From contig JAFZUF010000086.1 of the NCBI GenBank assembly GCA_017618475.1, positions 1 to 13,032 on the forward strand: 13,032 bases of DNA. The letters are read 5' to 3'. Every line of letters begins with the position of its first letter. The first letter of the stretch is position 1. This document shows positions 11,853 through 13,032 of the stretch, piece by piece. The translations under genes and the position numbers were made by a program. Source of the DNA: Clostridia bacterium. GTDB taxonomy: Bacteria; Bacillota; Clostridia; Christensenellales; UBA1242. Below the pieces are notes generated by a model that searched no databases, was not told where the DNA came from, and saw only the letters and a program-made list of their open reading frames with translations.

Positions 11853-13032
11853 TCAAATAGATTTTTCATTATTTGCAGTTTGATTATTAATGTGATAATT
11901 TTGTAAATTATCCTTTTGACGTTGCTTCAAAACGCATTTGCAATATTGTGAGGTAATTATACACTTGGTTTTCTTTTCTAGTTTTTTGGACGGTAAACCA
12001 GTTGTAATCAGCAGTTGATTTTGTTTTTCATTAAAAGTATTTCTATACCTTTTATAAAAACTATAAAGCCTTTGTTCGTTCTTATCATCTGAATACGCAC
12101 TAGGTAAATGACTATCATGGGTCCTAATAAATTCAATTAGTGTTTCGAACATTCTATCAAATTTGCTAACCATAACTTCATTCAGCTGTTGTCTCTGTTC
12201 TTTGTTAAAATTATTTTTGTTCCTAATGTAAAATTTATAAAGCTTTCGCTCGTTTTCGTTTTGTAAACTATGTTTAGGTAACTGACCATCGTGGGTTTTA
12301 ATAAATTCAATCAGTGTCTCAAACATTCTATCGAAATAACTAACCATAACTTCATTTAGTCGTTGTTTTTGTTCTTCATTAAAATTATTTCTATACCTTC
12401 TATAAAAATCATAAAGCCTTTGCTCTTTCTCGTTATTTGAATATTGACTAGGCAACTGGCCATCGCGGTTTCTAATAGATTCAATTAGTGCTTCAAACAT
12501 TCTATCAAATTTGCTAACCATAACTTCATTCAGCCGTTGTTTCTGTTCTTCGTTAAAATTATTTCTGTACCTTTTATAAAAATCATAAAGCCTTTGCTCG
12601 TTTTTATCATCTGAATTCGACTTAGACAACTGACCATCATGGGTCCTAATAAATTCAATTAGTGTTTCGAACATACTATCAAATTTGCTAACCATAACTT
12701 CATTCAGCCGTTGTTTCTGTTCTTCATTAAAATTATTTTTATTCCTCATGTAAAATTTATAAAGTCTTTGCTCGTTCTCGTCATTTGAATATTGACTAGG
12801 CAACTGGCCATCGCGGTTTCTAATAGATTCAATTAGTGCTTCAAATATTCTATCAAATTTGCTAACCATAACTTCATTCAGCCGTTGTTTTTGTTCTTTA
12901 TTAAAATCATTCTTATGATCATTATAAAAGTAATAAAGCCTTCGTTCGTTCACATCTTTTGAATGTTGACTAGGTAATTGACCATCGTAGGTCCTAATAA
13001 ATTCAATTAGTGCTTCAAAATTAGAACCGTTA
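11853..13032 (-). CDS. Tandem-repeat protein with HA-like units, 5' partial
   Basis: The reading frame is open from its stop at 11853-11855 to the right edge (last full codon 13031-13029), so the N-terminal part is missing; a GTG at 12953 is internal to the repeats and not a believable start. At least 392 residues are visible. After a short NGSN linker there are six 58-residue units, each of the form F-E-x-L-I-E-x-I-R...D-G-Q-L-P...(N/K)-E-x-x-L-Y-x-F-Y...F-N-x-E-Q-x-Q-x-L-N-E-V. The spacing of aromatic, HG/DG-L-P, LYxFY and Leu positions recalls helicase-associated (HA) domains, small three-helix nucleic-acid-binding units often found C-terminal to DEAD/DEAH helicases. This assignment is a resemblance only. 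The C-terminus after 11988 is basic (KKLEKKTK, then Lys/Arg/Cys). AGA and AGG dominate the Arg codons, unlike mnmA, truA and dus, and the gene is AT-rich, pointing to transfer. Confidence 0.8.
   Translation of the reverse strand, partial: NGSNFEALIEFIRTYDGQLPSQHSKDVNERRLYYFYNDHKNDFNKEQKQRLNEVMVSKFDRIFEALIESIRNRDGQLPSQYSNDENEQRLYKFYMRNKNNFNEEQKQRLNEVMVSKFDSMFETLIEFIRTHDGQLSKSNSDDKNEQRLYDFYKRYRNNFNEEQKQRLNEVMVSKFDRMFEALIESIRNRDGQLPSQYSNNEKEQRLYDFYRRYRNNFNEEQKQRLNEVMVSYFDRMFETLIEFIKTHDGQLPKHSLQNENERKLYKFYIRNKNNFNKEQRQQLNEVMVSKFDRMFETLIEFIRTHDSHLPSAYSDDKNEQRLYSFYKRYRNTFNEKQNQLLITTGLPSKKLEKKTKCIITSQYCKCVLKQRQKDNLQNYHINNQTANNEKSI
11988..13019 (-). repeat. Six tandem 174-bp coding repeats
   Basis: Unit starts on the minus strand are at 13019, 12845, 12671, 12497, 12323 and 12149, exactly 174 bp apart; the last unit is slightly shorter and more divergent. 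The tract encoding QRLNEVMVSKFD is almost invariant at the DNA level. Units 2 and 4 share EALIESIRNRDGQLPSQYS, while 3, 5 and 6 have ETLIEFI(R/K)THD. The LYxFY half occurs as KFYxRNKNNF or xFYxRYRN(N/T)F. These half-types combine without fixed order. Confidence 0.9.

Noticed and set aside
11814..11860. Short peptides VESECVI and an 11-codon ATG frame downstream of the orphan promoter
   Set aside because: Both are too short to support without expression or conservation data; noted only in connection with the promoter.
12951..12953. GTG as the true start of the repeat protein
   Set aside because: The frame continues upstream to the window edge and encodes another copy of the repeat (FEALIEFIRTYDGQLPS), so the codon is internal.
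11988..13019. CRISPR array
   Set aside because: The 174-bp units are similar along their whole length, in frame and coding; there are no short repeats separated by unique spacers.

Overview
The window looks like the chromosome of a low-to-moderate GC bacterium, most likely an uncultured member of the Bacillota (Clostridia-like). The reasons are the clostridial-type MnmA (CCS...D..DAR and TPNPCxxCN motifs), a YwaF/TMEM164-type membrane protein, a GPH-type MFS carrier, a TVP38 protein carrying a PFFPDDMLCMIAGLT motif, and an acyltransferase with NHTxxxxD and YPEEHMWPYY motifs. The placement is inferred from protein resemblance read by eye, not from a search.

Layout: (1) 1-517, AT-rich left edge with a possible broken partial minus-strand ORF, then a DUF1653-family gene broken by one missing base. 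(2) 563-2490, tRNA-maturation block: mnmA overlapping truA, then tRNA-Pro(GGG) behind its own promoter. (3) 2539-5132, a cytosolic protein of unknown function, a TVP38/TMEM64 (VTT-domain) membrane protein and a 10-TM ArsP_2/putative-manganese-exporter-type permease with a His/Asp-rich loop, each with its own promoter. (4) 5134-5904 (minus), a YwaF/TMEM164-type membrane protein, convergent with the permease with one base between stops. (5) 6072-6360, an 85-aa orphan protein with a strong SD, an operator-like palindrome and a terminator. (6) 6390-7713 (minus), two single-pass membrane-anchored proteins, one with a PepSY-like C-terminus. (7) 7770-11744, a GPH/MFS carrier, then an acyltransferase, GT8 glycosyltransferase and Dus operon ending in a terminator. 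(8) 11853 to the right edge (minus), an AT-rich gene made of at least six 58-residue tandem units resembling helicase-associated (HA) domains; its 5' part lies outside the window.

The strongest cross-cutting signal is promoter placement. In eight of the eleven protein-gene promoters I can draw, the -10 box sits only 5-10 bases upstream of the start codon, with a matching -35 box 16-18 bases further up. This predicts leaderless or nearly leaderless mRNAs for the first genes of transcription units. Genes inside operons (truA, the GT8 gene, dus) and the foreign-looking 85-aa gene instead have Shine-Dalgarno sequences. The promoters also decide several start codons (5904, 7713, 7106). A near-consensus promoter at 11780-11808 has no evident gene downstream and points into the 3' end of the repeat gene.

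Gene cooperation: mnmA, truA, dus and tRNA-Pro all concern tRNA modification or supply. The acyltransferase and GT8 gene are translationally coupled and plausibly act on membrane or cell-surface lipids. The unknown membrane proteins have no context that fixes a function.
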